Positions 45,101 through 58,107 of a DNA stretch of 64,000 nucleotides are shown here, in pieces. The notes below the pieces were generated by a model. That model saw only the letters and a program-made list of their open reading frames with translations, was not told the DNA's origin and searched no databases. The position numbers and the translations under genes are program-made. Numbering within the stretch: position 1 is the stretch's first letter; the number at the start of each line of letters is the position of its first letter. This DNA comes from Leptasterias polaris (lineage: Eukaryota > Echinodermata > Asteroidea > Forcipulatida > Asteriidae): positions 124,001 through 188,000 of the forward strand of contig JAZGTN010000211.1 of NCBI GenBank assembly GCA_037783415.1, in the 5' to 3' direction.

Positions 45101-45810
45101 CATGTAATAACACCCTTGATTCTTGTCATTTGATTGAATGGCTTCCTAGCATTAATAAGAACTACATGTAATAACACCCTTGATTCTTGTCATTTGATTG
45201 AATGGCTTCCTAGCATTAATAAGAACTACATGTAATAACACCCTTGATTCTTGTCATTTGATTGAATGGCTTCCTAGCATTAATAAGAACTACATGTAAT
45301 AACACCCTTGATTCTTGTCATTTGATTGAATGGCTTCCTAGCATTAATAAGAACTACATGTAATAACACCCTTGATTCTTGTCATTTGATTGAATGGCTT
45401 CCTAGCATTAATAAGAACTACATGTAATAACACCCTTGATTCTTGTCATTTGATTGAATGGCTTCCTAGCATTAATAAGAACTACATGTAATAACACCCT
45501 TGATTCTTGTCATTTGATTGAATGGCTTCCTAGCATTAATAAGAACTACATGTAATAACACCCTAGATTCTTGCCATTTGATTGAATGGCTTCCTAGCAT
45601 TAATAAGAACTACATGTAATAACACCCTTGATTCTTGTCATTTGATTGAATGGCTTCCTAGCATTAATAAGAACTACATGTATATAACACCCTTGATTCT
45701 TGTCATTTGATTGAATGGCTTCCTAGCATTAATAAGAACTACATGTAATAACACCCTAGATTCTTGCCATTTGATTGAATGGCTTCCTAGCATTAATAAG
45801 AACTACATGT
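45101..45810 (+). repeat. 64-bp minisatellite, array 3 (~11 copies)
   Basis: Same unit. One copy has an extra 'ta' (catgtatataacacc at about 45680), and two carry the tagattcttgcc variant also seen in array 1. Confidence 0.97.
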
Positions 45811-45987
45811 AAGGGGGACATTCCCCTATTTGAAAATCAACCATGTACTAAATCATAAATAATGGGAGTGGGGTGCAGATGGTGGTGGTGTGGAGGAGGG
45901 TTACTCAAGGAGAGGCAGTGAAATTTGGGCAAAACAAACCTTTTGCAAATCAAAGGGAAATTCAAGTAAACTTATTTCCTATAGAAA

Positions 45988-46438
45988 TAGATGAAACTTT
46001 CCTCCTTCCAACCCTGTCCTAGACCATGATGCATTGAGTACAATGGAGGGGGTACTCAGCCCATAGGTGAAACTTTTCTCCTCCCAACCCTGTCCCAGAC
46101 CATGATGCTTTGAGTACAATGGAGGGGGTACTCAGCCCATACCTGTAGATGAAACTTTCCTCCTCCCAACCCTGTCCCAGACCATGATGCATTGAGTACA
46201 ATGGAGGGGGTACTCAGCCCATAGATGAAACTTTTCTCCTCCCAACCCCTGTCCCAGACCATGATGCATTGAGTACAATGGAGGGGGTACTCAGCCCATA
46301 GATGAAACTTTTCTCCTTCCAACCCCTGTCCCAGACCATGATGCATTGAGTACAATGGAGGGGGTACTCAGCCCATAGGTGAAACTTTTCTCCTCCCAAC
46401 CCTGTCCCAGACCATGATGCATTGAGTACAATGGAGGG
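45988..46438 (+). repeat. 76-bp tandem repeat, ~6 copies
   Basis: The unit contains gatgaaacttttctcctccc, cagaccatgatgcattgagt and acaatggagggggtactcag. One copy has a tacctg-containing insertion (46140). Open minus-strand frames reflect repetition only. Confidence 0.95.
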
Positions 46439-46439
46439 G

Positions 46440-47160
46440 AACGACTTACACGAAAAAGAACAGTTAGTACAGTAGATAAACTAAATTTCCTTAAATATCT
46501 AAAAATTATATTTTAAAAAGTGGCAGGACACACTCCCCCCCCACCCCAAGCAAGACCACAACACCAGACAAAAGTGTTCACTACCAGCTTACCCCAAGGC
46601 TGCAATCTGGCCATCCAGATTAATTATGCCTGGACTTTTTAGTCAAAGTGTTGTCTCGTTGCATGCACAAACACGGTGCATTGAATTTTGCAGCCTATTA
46701 CTGACCAGAATACAAAATAATGTGCGGGATTCATGTAGGCCTATATTCCTCCCAAGTAGTTGTAAGTAATCACTAGCCAACTGAGTAGCACGGAAACAAA
46801 AAAATACATGTAAGGACATTTTAACTTCCTTCTTTATGGCTTAAGTCTACAATCAGAAACTCTCTAAATTACTAGAATACTAAAGATCAAAATAATCAAT
46901 CTGTGCCACAGTCATACACGTTGCAATCATTTAACCATGCAGCCTTGAAGTGAATAGTCACTATGATTCAGTCTGGGAAAAAAATCTTGATCGTAGTACT
47001 CTGCATACATACATGTACACTGCAATTGTGTCATGTAAATGTAACAAGTTTTACAGTTTATGCGGCATCATAGAGTTACATGCAAAGACATCACCAGACA
47101 TCCATGGACCAGATGCCAGACTGAAAGTCTGCCAGGCAAACACAATCATAAATTATGTAC
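46440..47160. other. non-coding, nothing firm
   Basis: A short minus-strand stretch at about 46591-46635 (CCA GGC ATA ATT AAT CTG GA...) ends at gtaagc and could be a small exon, but its phase does not fit the neighbouring candidates. Confidence 0.3.
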
Positions 47161-47346
47161 CGCTTTTGAGCTTATCAAAAACATAACATAGGCATAATCC
47201 TCCACAGATTCTGCAAAGTTCCTCAGACACTCCTGTGAATATACAGAAATGATAGCACCCTCTGGCAGTGAGCAGTGCTTGGAGTGATAGCAGTTCAGAT
47301 AGTTACTACACAACTGCATAATGACCATCACATTTGACCCTTGGGT
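47161..47346 (-). CDS. candidate coding exon 2, unrecognised
   Basis: 186 bases (62 codons, phase 0 at both ends) between acceptor tagtttttag and donor GCG|gtacat. The translation is protein-like: TQGSNVMVIMQLCSNYLNCY, SLPEGAIISVYSQECLRN, SVEDYAYVMFLISSKA. Several Cys and alternating hydrophobics suggest a folded domain. Its phase joins cleanly to the 21-codon frame of 47781-47843 upstream, giving one continuous 83-residue start. I do not recognise the family. Confidence 0.45.
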
Positions 47347-47439
47347 CTAAAAACTATAGGCTGTTTTGGAATTCCATGACCAATCCATAAACCAAGTTTG
47401 TAGAGGATATGAAGTATATTGAAAACTCAAGATATTTGC

Positions 47440-47650
47440 ATGTTTTTCAAGGACAGGACAACACGCAATTTAAGACATAGCACAATATCACCTTTGGAAC
47501 ATTTTGGAGAGTTGAACAAGTATTAGGTTAGGCAGTTTGGATGCAATGGACATCAGGGAAACCTACAACAACAGCTTGGTAACCATTTGAGACTTGACAA
47601 AACATCAGGCTCAACATTTTGGAAAATACTTTTAAACCACCCAAGTAATA
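47440..47650 (+). repeat. diverged relatives of the 5-19 kb satellite monomers
   Basis: Words such as 'gacatagcacaatatcacct', 'tttggagagttgaacaagta' and 'gcaatggacatcagg' follow the same order as the satellite subrepeats. Very diverged. Confidence 0.35.
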
Positions 47651-47780
47651 ACCCCCGAGGATTTTTTCTTTCTCAGGACTCAGGAAATTACAGAGTATAC
47701 AGTGCTTTACACACATTAGTGTATGGGAAAACCATGTAATATTCTATATCCCTGATGCAAAATGAACATCTATCAAATAC

Positions 47781-47914
47781 CTTTAATGATGTCACCACAA
47801 TCCATGTTGGTGTACCTTCATCGATGTAATTCTCACGTTCCATGTTGGCATGTTCTCATTGTCATCCATTCCAACAGCAGCCAAACCTGTCCAAGAGACA
47901 ACCAACATGGCAAC
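47781..47914 (-). CDS. candidate first coding exon, paralogue of 1202-1332
   Basis: Acceptor ttttgtgtag before 47914, donor AAG|gtatttg after 47781. The ATG at 47843 (AACATGG context) gives 21 codons, MERENYIDEGTPTWIVVTSL and Lys, ending in phase 0 and continuing in phase into 47346-47161. Upstream bases would be 5' UTR with other short ATGs. A competing frame through the whole exon reads VAMLVVSWTGLAAVG and then MPTWNVR, which looks like a membrane or signal segment. Substitutions between the two copies are mostly amino-acid-changing in that frame upstream, but largely silent in the first frame near the start codon. Confidence 0.4.
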
Positions 47915-48043
47915 CTACACAAAATCAAATCATTACATTAATCATCACACCAACAACATAAATGTCTCAACTTCTTAGAATTTTCCAACCATCCAGTGCA
48001 GAGACTGACTTGATACATGCACTTCACAAAGTGCTTCTTGTAT

Positions 48044-48190
48044 GTAAGAGGTGACGTAGCGCGGTACTGTAGCTTGAGACTTGCCCATCTAATGAATATG
48101 CAAGAACCCGTGACGCTGCATGTGTAGCTTTACAATTAGTTGCATGTTCATTGGGTGAGCAACATAAGTTATACCGCGACGTCATCTTAT
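48044..48190. mobile_element. 147-bp MITE-like inverted repeat
   Basis: Left aagaggtgacgtagcgcggt and reversed right aagatgacgtcgcggta are imperfect inverted repeats, continuing to 'atgaatatgcaa' and 'atgaacatgcaa'. A shared atgt lies on both sides, perhaps a 4-base duplication. Confidence 0.5.
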
Positions 48191-48554
48191 GTATATTAAT
48201 AATAATAATAATATGGTTTTATATCGCGCTTTATCACACCCAAGGGCGTCTCAAAGCGCTTCTTAACATTATTACCCCTGGTCACTGGGCCATTTATTTC
48301 ATTCCTTAAACCATCTCAGCTCCCTGGGGAGTATACAGCCTGTGCTGCAATATATGCGCTACTAAGCTAAATCAATCACAAGAACCATCTCTGCCCTAAC
48401 AGGTACTCATTTTACCCCTGGGTGGAGAGAAGCAATTATAGTTAAGTGTCTTGCTCAGGGACACAAGTGTCACGACCGGGACTCGAACCCACACTCTGCT
48501 GAACAGAAACACAAGAGCTTGAGTTCGGTGCTCTTAACCACTCGGCCACTCCAT
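48190..48554 (-). mobile_element. tRNA-derived SINE
   Basis: On the minus strand the head reads tggccgagtggttaagagca (A box, at 48548-48529) and then ggttcgagtccc (B box, 48489-48478), the internal pol III promoter of a Ser/Leu-type tRNA. A body with cagagatggttcttgtgatt and a tail with gataaagcgcgatataaaac, then (tta)n, follow. Fragments of the same family occur at 30.6, 32.9, 36.1, 37.6 and 38.4 kb. Confidence 0.9.
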
Positions 48555-48599
48555 ATTAATGACTTGGTAGATCAGCCGGTTGCCCTGACTTTCTCATTA

Positions 48600-50330
48600 T
48601 TAACAGACAGCGAATCATAAGTAAGATGGCGGCCCCCAGGAACGACGAACTTCAATGCGATTTTTGTACACCGTTTTTTTTTTGCCATTTTCAAAAAATC
48701 ATATTTAAATGAAGCCATCATTTGGTGAGCCATGGAATGTATCATAAAAATTCCTCAGATGTAAGGAACAAAGTAAGGTAGGTTGGAGTAGTATGTGATG
48801 TTTATAAATGGGAGAAATTTGCGATCAAAGAGGTACGACTTGCTTGTACTTTAAAAACTTCGCGTTTGAGACATGTATGGATGGTGGGCTGTAATGGTGA
48901 GTGTTATGAGACCGATGTGAAAAGAGAGCCATTACAGCCCAACAAGGTGGGCTAAAGGAATATATATGTAAACAAAGTTTCAACTTCCTCCATCAAGTAA
49001 AATCATGAATTTTTTGTTGTTGCAATAATGGTACGGGACCTTTATACCCTGGACTCCGTTGTACGCAACGTAGGAGTTTAACCTGGGCTAAAACACGCCC
49101 ACAACTCGAACATACAGACGATCGGGTTGCTATGCATGTTCAGCACGCGCACATAATTATACTCACACGGGCAATTGGTACAAAATGATAACAACAGAAG
49201 TAAAGAACTCCGATTTATTCTCTGAAATAATGTCACCCATGGATATATCGTAGGACGCCCTGTATTCAGGGCGTCCCTGAAATCGAGGCAAAGCTAATTT
49301 ATATGCTTTATTATAAATGTTAATTAAGAAACATAAAAAGACACTAAACTAAATAAAAATAAGATTTGAAAGCCAAGAATTATTTACATATTTTTTTAAG
49401 TTTTTGAAAAATACTATGGTTATTTTTAAAACTAAATAAAAAATATGTTGAATAAAATGAAGAAAACTGCTGGCTATAGACTAGAGTCATACACTAAGTC
49501 TCACAGAACACTTGTAGTCACTGCAGATGTTTCTTCAACGTATGGCTTCACCCGGACACCATACTTTCTTGTTTGCATCGAAAACAGGTCAAACTCAAAA
49601 CAAATGGGACGCTATTGAAGTCATCGAAGACCGGTGCGTAGTGTGAAAGTTTCAATGTCCACCCCGTTTTGTTTGCATATTTCTTATAAACAAAGGAAGG
49701 TAATTAGGGCATCAGTATTATGGAATATTTTAAAAAAATTTCAATTCAAAGAAAAAGGCATACTACATCGAAAACCGGACAGGGGAGGATAAAACTGTTT
49801 TTTGTGGAATCATCAAAAGTATATTTTAGGACACCAAGATTTATAAGAATAATTTAAGGAATTTCCAGCTTCTTAAATCAGGTAAAAACATTTTTAAACA
49901 TTAGTTGAAAACTTGTTTTTATTGTACAGACGCTTTATACCTTCCTCCATGTTATACACAGGACGTCAGTGCAGTGCAACGGATACTGACATCCTACCAC
50001 ACCAGGGCTAGACTCTAGAGTGCGCTGTACGACTGTTGACCTACACCTGTACTGAGCTGAGCGACTGACAAAACGCTGTACAGTTTGGACTGATAAAAAC
50101 ACACTTTTTACCACAAAACATTAAGCCTTATGATGTACTAGCAACAGTACTACCCTCCAGCTTATCTTTCCATCTCATAAACTTTGTTTTTAACGGGTTA
50201 ATGTTCGCTTACCTGACAATTTACTCCTAGAATGTACAGAGGACGTATTTTAGTAAACTTTGACATTTGTGCAATTTATTTATATTTCTCATCATCAACA
50301 ACAGAGGGCGCTATGTACAACTCGATTATT
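48600..50330. other. unique sequence; possible promoter area at 48.62 kb
   Basis: aagatggcggc at 48623-48633 matches the YY1-type initiator word found at many animal promoters; an ATG within it opens MAAPRNDELQCDFCTP on the plus strand, with no good donor. A small hairpin (gtgggctgtaatgg / ccattacagccc) lies at about 48890-48945. Nothing else was recognised. Confidence 0.3.
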
Positions 50331-52721
50331 TTCCAGAGACCACGCACGTGTGCTGCAAAACTGAATACAACGTCACAGTCTAAATTTTTGCCAAACGAGA
50401 CTGGAAAACTATGGAAAGTCACAAATGCAAAACAAAAACAGACACCCACAGTTTGCGACAATGTAACATAAATACAAAAGAATAACGTTGAATTTGTTGG
50501 AAACAAAGAAATAAATCATGGGAGGTTGCAGAAAAATGGGAGTTTGGTTAAAACATAATGTGAACACGATTAACATGTTTTGCTTACAAGCGGCCGCCCA
50601 TGCCAACCAGCGCGGTTAGTTTATCAACAATACAATGCCTCAAAAACCCGTAAACAACACCAAAATAACAATTTCATAAACTTTTTAAAACAAACATTTA
50701 CCAAAGGCCTAGGCTAATCTTGGGGCTGGTTGAGATATCTGAGTAAAACTTGAACAACGGTGGATAAAGAAATAATATGTGCTGAAATAATGTTTCCCTG
50801 AAGATTCCTTCGGCAGCCTACGAATGATAATAAAATGGCAATGAGAATCCAATCACCAACAAAAGGCAATCAATAACAAAATGCTAACCCGTTGGTTTAC
50901 TTGTTGCTTTACGGTTTTCTGAATTCTATAGATTGAGTACTGCTTAAGTAACCATGACAACTGGAGCAACCATTGTTGTATTATATAATTATAATAGCAC
51001 AGAATATTGTAGATGTAAGGTAACCATTTATTGTGGGATTCAAATGGTTCGGAAAAGACCAGTGAAATGCAACCTTTAATCCTACATGTATGCGTCCATA
51101 ATGTTTGCTACGGTCTCTATGTGGACAAAATCCCAAACAGCAAATGAAAGTGTCAATAACCAAACAAGTTTGGCGTCAGGCGATACATTTTTGGTACAAT
51201 CTCGGTTCCGATACAGTGAGAAAATCCTACAGTAGACATAAACATTTCTAGCTTTCAAGAATTGCTCGAAAAGAAGGAATTATAAAGGATTTTTTTTTCT
51301 TTCTATTTTGTTTTTTCGAGGTTGAGAGTCAAAGTACCGTAGCCTGCATGCCAAAGTGCTTTTTTCTGTACTTTTAGGCCCTAGCAGTGGTTTACATTTA
51401 GGCACTACGTCGGTGCTTATCGAGGCCGATTAAGGATTGCTCAATTCAGATCTTGCCAATAATATGTAACAAGAGTATTGTACAGCATCAACAATAATTG
51501 TATAACTTTATTTCGAAAAGTTATTAGTTCTTGTGGGATTCCATCAACTTCATGTATACAGCGCATTATATTGAACAATGAAACTGCCTTCCCGAATAAC
51601 ACCCATGAACGGTTATATCAATCGGTTCCGATTAAACTATAGCCTACGGAACCTCGAAAAAACATGAACAGTTGCATATATAACAGTCATAGAGTTGTAA
51701 GTGTAACAAAAGCCTTCAATGCAGGATTTCATTGGCAGATTTAAATTGGCGTGATCGACTGTCCCCCTTTCACGGTCCATTATTGAAAGTGAGTATCACG
51801 GAACCAAAATAGGTTGAGTCTATTGTTCCTCCAGCCTCGGTTTGGATACAATGAACTTTAAAAGGGGAAAAGTACCAGCTACTCGACAATGACAACCAAA
51901 ATGGTCCATGGTATTATGTTATAATTCCCATTGCACAAAATTGAAAGGTAACCAATAATTGTAAGACTCCGATGGTTCGGGAAGTTCCGTGAAATGCTAA
52001 GTTCGGCAATCTGTCGTAGGCCTATACCCGTAATTTTGGTCATGGCTGCTATGTGGACACGGTCCCCATCAGTACACGAAAACTGCCTATCACATAACCG
52101 AGTTAGGCAGCTGTCCTCCCAGCCTCGGTTTGGACACAATGATGGGAGAAAAAGCTTATATGTTTTTATTTGTTTGTTATGTCTTTTTAACATTCAGGAA
52201 TCGCTCCAAATGTTGGCCCTTTTCAAGGTCACTACAAAAAAAAAGCCACACGTTCTTCCTGCAATAAAACACGTAATATTTTGTTGTTGATCTTTTCCCT
52301 CTTTACTTGAAGTATAGATTTGTAACTGGTTTAGAGGTACTTAACAATGCAATTGGCAAGCGGGCCATTGTTTAGAAAGACCTTATAGAATGCAGTGCGG
52401 TTGAATTTCCTTAGTTTGAAGTATTATATAACTCTCAATGCATAGAACTGTAGATGTGTCTTTAAAATTTATTGTGGGATTTCGATGACTTGGGAAGGAC
52501 CATTGAAATTCTTATAAGTTTACACTTTGATGTTCGTACAGTAGGCCTACACGACTCAAAGCAATTTTTACATGAAACAATTTCAGGTAACGCAAATGTT
52601 TTCCAAGTCTCCGTTAAGACACATTAATCAAAAGATTAACTAACACTTATTATTGACTAAAAAGTAATTCATTTCGAGCTTTAAGCAATCTTTTGCAACT
52701 TTACTCATTTTGTTTACTTAC

Positions 52722-52787
52722 CATTTTATTCAAAGAGTATATGGAGAGCAACCAACACAGTCTTCCACTGAGACTTAATCGGGCCAT
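52722..52787 (-). CDS. signal-peptide-like first exon, copy A
   Basis: ATG at 52787 in AAAGATGGCC, 22 codons reading MARLSLSGRLCWLLSIYSLN then KM, ending at a consensus donor (ATG|gtaagtaaac) in phase 0. A basic start plus hydrophobic LCWLLSIYSL suggests a secretion signal. Related copies lie at 59534 and about 63690. No second exon was identified. Confidence 0.4.
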
Positions 52788-54109
52788 CTTTCATCAGTTT
52801 TTGTAATGTGTTTCTGTGTTCAATAACAAATAAAGACAAACAAAAGATTCTAACGATATAATTACAAAACCTGACTAATTATTCCTACAGACTTGGTTTA
52901 GATTCATTGAGTTCAACATACAGAAAGGAAGACAATGGTAACGTGGTAACCAATAACAAGAGCACCGAAAAGCCCCACTAATTGAAACATCGATCTTTTG
53001 CACTCGCAAGTATGAATTTTCAAATCGAGGCTGAGAGGAAAAACATGTCCCCATTATGCAGTGAATGAGATTGAAGCCTGAAGTGATGAATCGTCTTAAG
53101 GGATAGCTGACACTGAAAGGGGTTCGTAGGGTCAAGGGTGCATCTGACATAAAACGCATGTAGATCCAAACACAGAATTAAATGAATGAATAAAACAGCA
53201 AGTTGTTCTTTAGTGACGTATGCAATAGATGCACGTAGGAAGCCCCACCCTACTTCAGATTCCTGAACTCCCGGCCCCGTCAAATTGAGATTTAAAAAAA
53301 TGCACAATGAATGGCTTAATGTATAAAACAGTTCGTAAAATCGCCTTTGCCCCAAGATGGGACTTCACTGCCAATGGTTTATTAACTTGAGTCAAAGTAT
53401 CATTTATATCTTCAATTGTCTTCAAAAACATAGAAATATAACACATGATGGGATCGTGTTTGGGGAAATGACAAGGAATGATTCACCTGTGATTTACAGA
53501 TGATACAAATTGCTACATGAATCATGAGTTCTGCAAAGAGTATAGCATTAATTAAATAACTTCAATTCAAAATCACATAGGTCTTTGTGGGATTCCGCCC
53601 TTTTCATGTTAAGAGCGCACGCCAGAGAAAGCATGAGTGAGTGAGGGCGGTATGTCAAATTAACGGTGGCAGTCTCAATACGGTCTACCATAAAGGACAT
53701 CGCGAGAGTCAGATCTTCAATTCGTACTTGTCAACGCCACGGCTTAGTTTTTACTAGCTTGAGTCTTGGTTACTAAACTTCAACAATCTGTCGTTTGCAA
53801 AATTTTGTAACAGTCTTTTTTCACGGTTCCCAACAGTACGTGAACAGTGATCAAAAATTGAACCAAAATAGAGTCAGGCAATTGTCCCTCCAGCCTCGGT
53901 TTGGATACATTATACTGGAAAGGGGAAATCTTCCAGTATTCATGTTTTTTATCCCCAAAGATTAAGTTCTGCCATTGTCATGGTAAACTATAACGGTAAC
54001 CAAACAGATCTATTGTAGTATTACATAAATCTCATTGCACAGAATTGAAGATGTTGGTAACCAATCATTGTGGGATTCCGATGGTTTGGAGAAGATCCGT
54101 AATAATTGA

Positions 54110-54385
54110 TTGATTAGTATTTTTATTCCAAAAGGAACATACCCCATTACCCTGGGGAAGGGTTACAACAAAAATAAAAAAATATAAATTGCAGTTTACA
54201 TCATGACGGAGGAGTTAGCATAAGCATCAGTGTTAAACTAATTATTTTAAACATTGATTTCCTTTAACTTAGCAGACATAAAAATATACTTGGCTAAGCA
54301 ATTTACAATGCCTTTTTCCTGAGAGGTCATTAAAAAAATAAATTTGTCTCTTTCCAATAATATGCTAAGTTTAGCGGCCTTTATA
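54110..54385 (-). mobile_element. CR1-like LINE 3' fragment
   Basis: On the minus strand the end of a reading frame (IVNCLAKYIFMSAKLKEINV, then stop) is followed by taacccttccccagggtaat and ggaataaaaatactaatcaa with an (aatc)-type tail. The corresponding place in duplication copy 2 (about 61010) lacks it, so it inserted, or was kept, only in copy 1. Confidence 0.65.
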
Positions 54386-57300
54386 AATGCCAGTGAATTT
54401 TCGCCATGTGGACAAGCTCCCAAACAGAACATGAAAAGTGCTTATCACTGAACCGTGTTAGGCAGCTGTCCTCCCAGCCTCGGTTTGGATACCTTGATTT
54501 CAAGAGAGAAAAACCTTAAGAAGAAAACAATTGTCCAGCTTTTAGGAGTCGTTCAAAATACATTCGCTAATTGTAATACAACAATGTTTTTTTGGTTTTT
54601 TGTCTACATTTTTTTAGAGCCGTTTTTGCTTTTATTTGAATCCGGAGAGTTAAATTCCAATCTCATTATTGGCAGGGGAGGTGTGAGGTGTGAGGTGTGA
54701 GGTGGGAGGTGGGAGGGGGGGGGGGGGAGACACACCCGGAAAAATTCCGCCAAGTGCCTGGTTTGTGCAGGCATGGGCATGAGCTAGCTTGCAACAACAT
54801 AGAGATGTTTCATTGGCAGCAGACCATTGTTTTGGGAGACCTCTTTAGAGTGCAGTGTGGTTGAATTTCCTTTGTTTGTCGTTTGATGTCATCCACAATC
54901 AACCAAGGCATACCAGATCATAGGCTTCTAACTCATATAGGTTTGCTGGTTATAAAATGGGTTTGAAATTCTATAGAGTACCGCATAACCATGACAACTA
55001 GAGCAACCCATTGTAGTATTATATAACTCTCAATGAATAGAATTGTAGATGTAAGGTAACCATTCAATGTGGGATTCCAATGGTTAACGGGAAAGACCAG
55101 TGAAATGCGAAGTTTAAGCAATCGTTAATCCTATGCATCCATAGTTACGGTCCCTATGCGGACACGATCCCTCACAGCAAATGAAAGTGTCAATAACTGA
55201 ACAAACTTAGTGTCAGGCAATTTTTGTTTAAACCTCGATTTTAAGACATTTATTTTTATCATTATTTTCTATCTTTAATTCGTTCGTCCTTTTTATGTCA
55301 CTTTAAAAGTAGTAGGCAGGTTTTGTTCTTTATTTATGTTTCGGGGGGGGGGGGGTAGGTCATTCGAAACTCAAAAACACTCTACTTTGCCTGCATTTCA
55401 CGGGAAACCACAGCTAGCTCAAAAGCGTACATCGATTTCCTTTTCTCCAGATCTGTTGTATTTCACATTACAATTGACATGCAGAACGAATAATGCTAAC
55501 GAATAATGCAGGCTTCCACATTCAATAGATTGAGTACTGCATAACCATGACAACTGGGCCATCCATTGTAGTATTATATAACTCTCAATGCGTAGAATTG
55601 TAGATGTAAGGTAACCATTCATTGTGGGATTCCAATGGTTCGGGAAATACCAGTGAAATGCTAAGTTTCAGCAACCTATAATCCTAAGCGTCCACAAATA
55701 ATTGTTACGGTCCCTATGTGGATACGATACCTGACAGCAAATGAAAGTGACAATAACTGAACAGGCAATTTTTCTTCCAACTTTTTTTTTTTTCATTCAT
55801 TTCTAGGCCTAATAATGAATTTCTATCTTAACTTACTTTTGATTTTTTTAATTTTAATTTGAACGTTCTACGTAGGTTTTGTTCTTTCAGTGGGTGTGTG
55901 TGGGTGTGTGTGTGTGTGGGGGGGGGGGGGGGTCATTCGTAACCTAAAAACATTCTAGTTTGCCTGCATTTTATGGGTAACCATAGCTAGCGTAAACGCG
56001 TACATCGATTTGTGGCTTCAGTTCTGTTGTATTTCACATTACAATTGGCAAGCAGACCTTTGTTAACGAAGAATACAGGCTTCCACATTCTATAGATTGA
56101 GTACTGCATAACCATGACAACTGGGCCATCCATTGTAGTATTATATAACTCTCAATGCGTAGAATTGTAGATGTAAGGTAACCATTCATTGTGGGATTCC
56201 AATGCTTCGGGAAAGACCAGTGAAATGCTAAGATTCAGCAACCTATAATCCTATGCGCTCACAAATGTTTGTTACAGTTCCTATATGAACACGATAGGCC
56301 CTATCTTCCACCAAATGAAAGTGCCAATAACTGAGCTATTTTTGCGTCATGTGATGAACATTTGTTCCAATCTTGGTTTTGATACATTAATTTCAAGAAA
56401 TACTAATGTGCAAATGCAATTCCAGAGACCAACGTCACAGCCCGAGTTTTTGCAAAATGAGGTTGGAAAACTATGGAAAGACACCCACAGCTTGTATTAA
56501 TGTAACATAAATATTAAAAATAGTGTTAAATTTGTTGGAAACATAGCAATAAATCATGGTAGGTATTTTATTGAAAGGTTGCAGGAAATGGGGAATTTGG
56601 TTAAAACATATATTAACACGATTAAATGTTTTGCTAACATTCGGCTGCCCATGCCAACCAGTGCAGTTTGTTTATCAACACTGCAATGCCTCCAACACCC
56701 ATGAACAAAATCAAAAATATTATTTCATTAACTTTAAAAAAATTTTTTTTTTTTACTAAAACCATAGGCTATTCTTAGGGCTGGTGGTTGGGTTAAACTT
56801 GAAAAACGGTCGGTGGATAGGGCCTATGTGCTGAAATAATGTTTCCATAAAAATTCCTTCGGTAGCCTACGAATGATAATAAAATTGCAATACAAGTGCA
56901 ATCACCAACACAAGGCAATCATTAACAAAAGGCCAAACCGGTTTTGGGAATTATTTAGATTGAGTCCTGCATAAGTAACCATGACACCTGGAGCAACCAT
57001 TGTAGTATTATATAATTCTAATTGTACAGAATATTGTAGATGTAAGGTGGGATTCGGATGGTTCGGGAAAGACCAGTGATGCTAAGTTTCAGCAACCTTT
57101 GATCCTTTTTTTCTTTCTATTTTGTTTTTTCGAGGGTGAGAGTCAAAGTACCTTGCCTGCCAAAGGGCCCTTTTCTACAAGCAGTAGTTTACATTCAGCC
57201 ACTGCGTCGGGGCTTATCGAGGTCGATTAAGGATTGCGCTCAATTCAGATCTACGCGTCAATATATATGCAATAAGAGTAATGTACAGCATCAACAATTG

Positions 57301-58107
57301 CATGACTTTATTTCGAAAAGTTTTTGGTTCTTGTGGGATTCCATCAACTTCATGTATACAGCGAATTATCCTGAACAATGAATACTGCCTCTCAAAATAA
57401 CAACCGTGTGAACGGTATACCAATTGAACAGTACCGATTATTACGGAGCCTCGAAAAAACATCAACAGTTTTGTTTTCTGCCCGAGATACAGACTTTGCA
57501 TGTCAGTGTCTTTAGAGTAAAAAAAACCCTGTCAATTTGGGGGGGGGGGGGGGGGGTGTGTCAAGATACGCGTCGGGTTATCGATACCATGTTGAGTTCA
57601 ATAAACGACATGTCAAAGTTCTCTGTCAATCGATTTAAAGCTGAATCCTATTATTAGCTTCAATTTTGATTTCAATTTTGATTTCAGTTTCGAACCCAAT
57701 ATTCTCTTTAGCAGGCGATCTTTTCCCTACTCATCATTTTACGTATTACGTAATTCTTTTTTGCATAACAGTCATAGAGCTGTAAAGCCTTCAATGTAGG
57801 ATTCCAACGGCAAATTTAACTGCCTTTAATTTGCTAATTTGCATGACTGTCCCTCTTTCACGGTCCCATTTGTGAAAGTGATTATCACGGAACCAAAACA
57901 GGTTGAGTCAATTGTCCCTCCAGCCTCGGTTTGAATACATTGAACTTGAAAGGGAAAAAAGTACTAATTACACGACAATGACAACCAAAATAGTCCATGG
58001 TATTATGTTAATTCCCATTGCACAGAATTTAAAAATGTAAGGTAACCAATAATTGTGAGATTCCGATGGTTCGGGAAGTTCCGTGAAATGCTAAGTTTGG
58101 CAATCTG

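Larger units (their letters stand above)
50335..56560 (+). repeat. ~6-kb tandem duplication, copy 1
   Basis: Pairs with 56420-63100. Landmarks and their partners: ggccgcccatgccaacca 50590/56645, the ATG exon 52722/59534, agggcggtatgtcaaattaa 53643/60270, and the G tracts 54715/61353 and 55918/62532. Offsets are 6.0-6.9 kb because of indels. Each copy is built of shorter units sharing 'gtattatataactctcaatgc', 'ggtaaccattcattgtggga' and 'cagcctcggtttggatac'. Confidence 0.85.

Noticed and set aside
45988..46438. Tryptophan-rich repeat protein on the minus strand
   Set aside because: Several frames are open only because of the 76-bp repetition; indels between units shift frame.
48478..48554. Free-standing tRNA gene
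   Set aside because: A and B boxes are present, but the 3' side runs into a SINE body and tail, and a canonical cloverleaf is not maintained.
51879..52193. 104-codon minus-strand frame with a PNRGWEDSCLT motif
   Set aside because: The motif arises from the shared repeat word cagcctcggtttgg and occurs in other units with broken frames.
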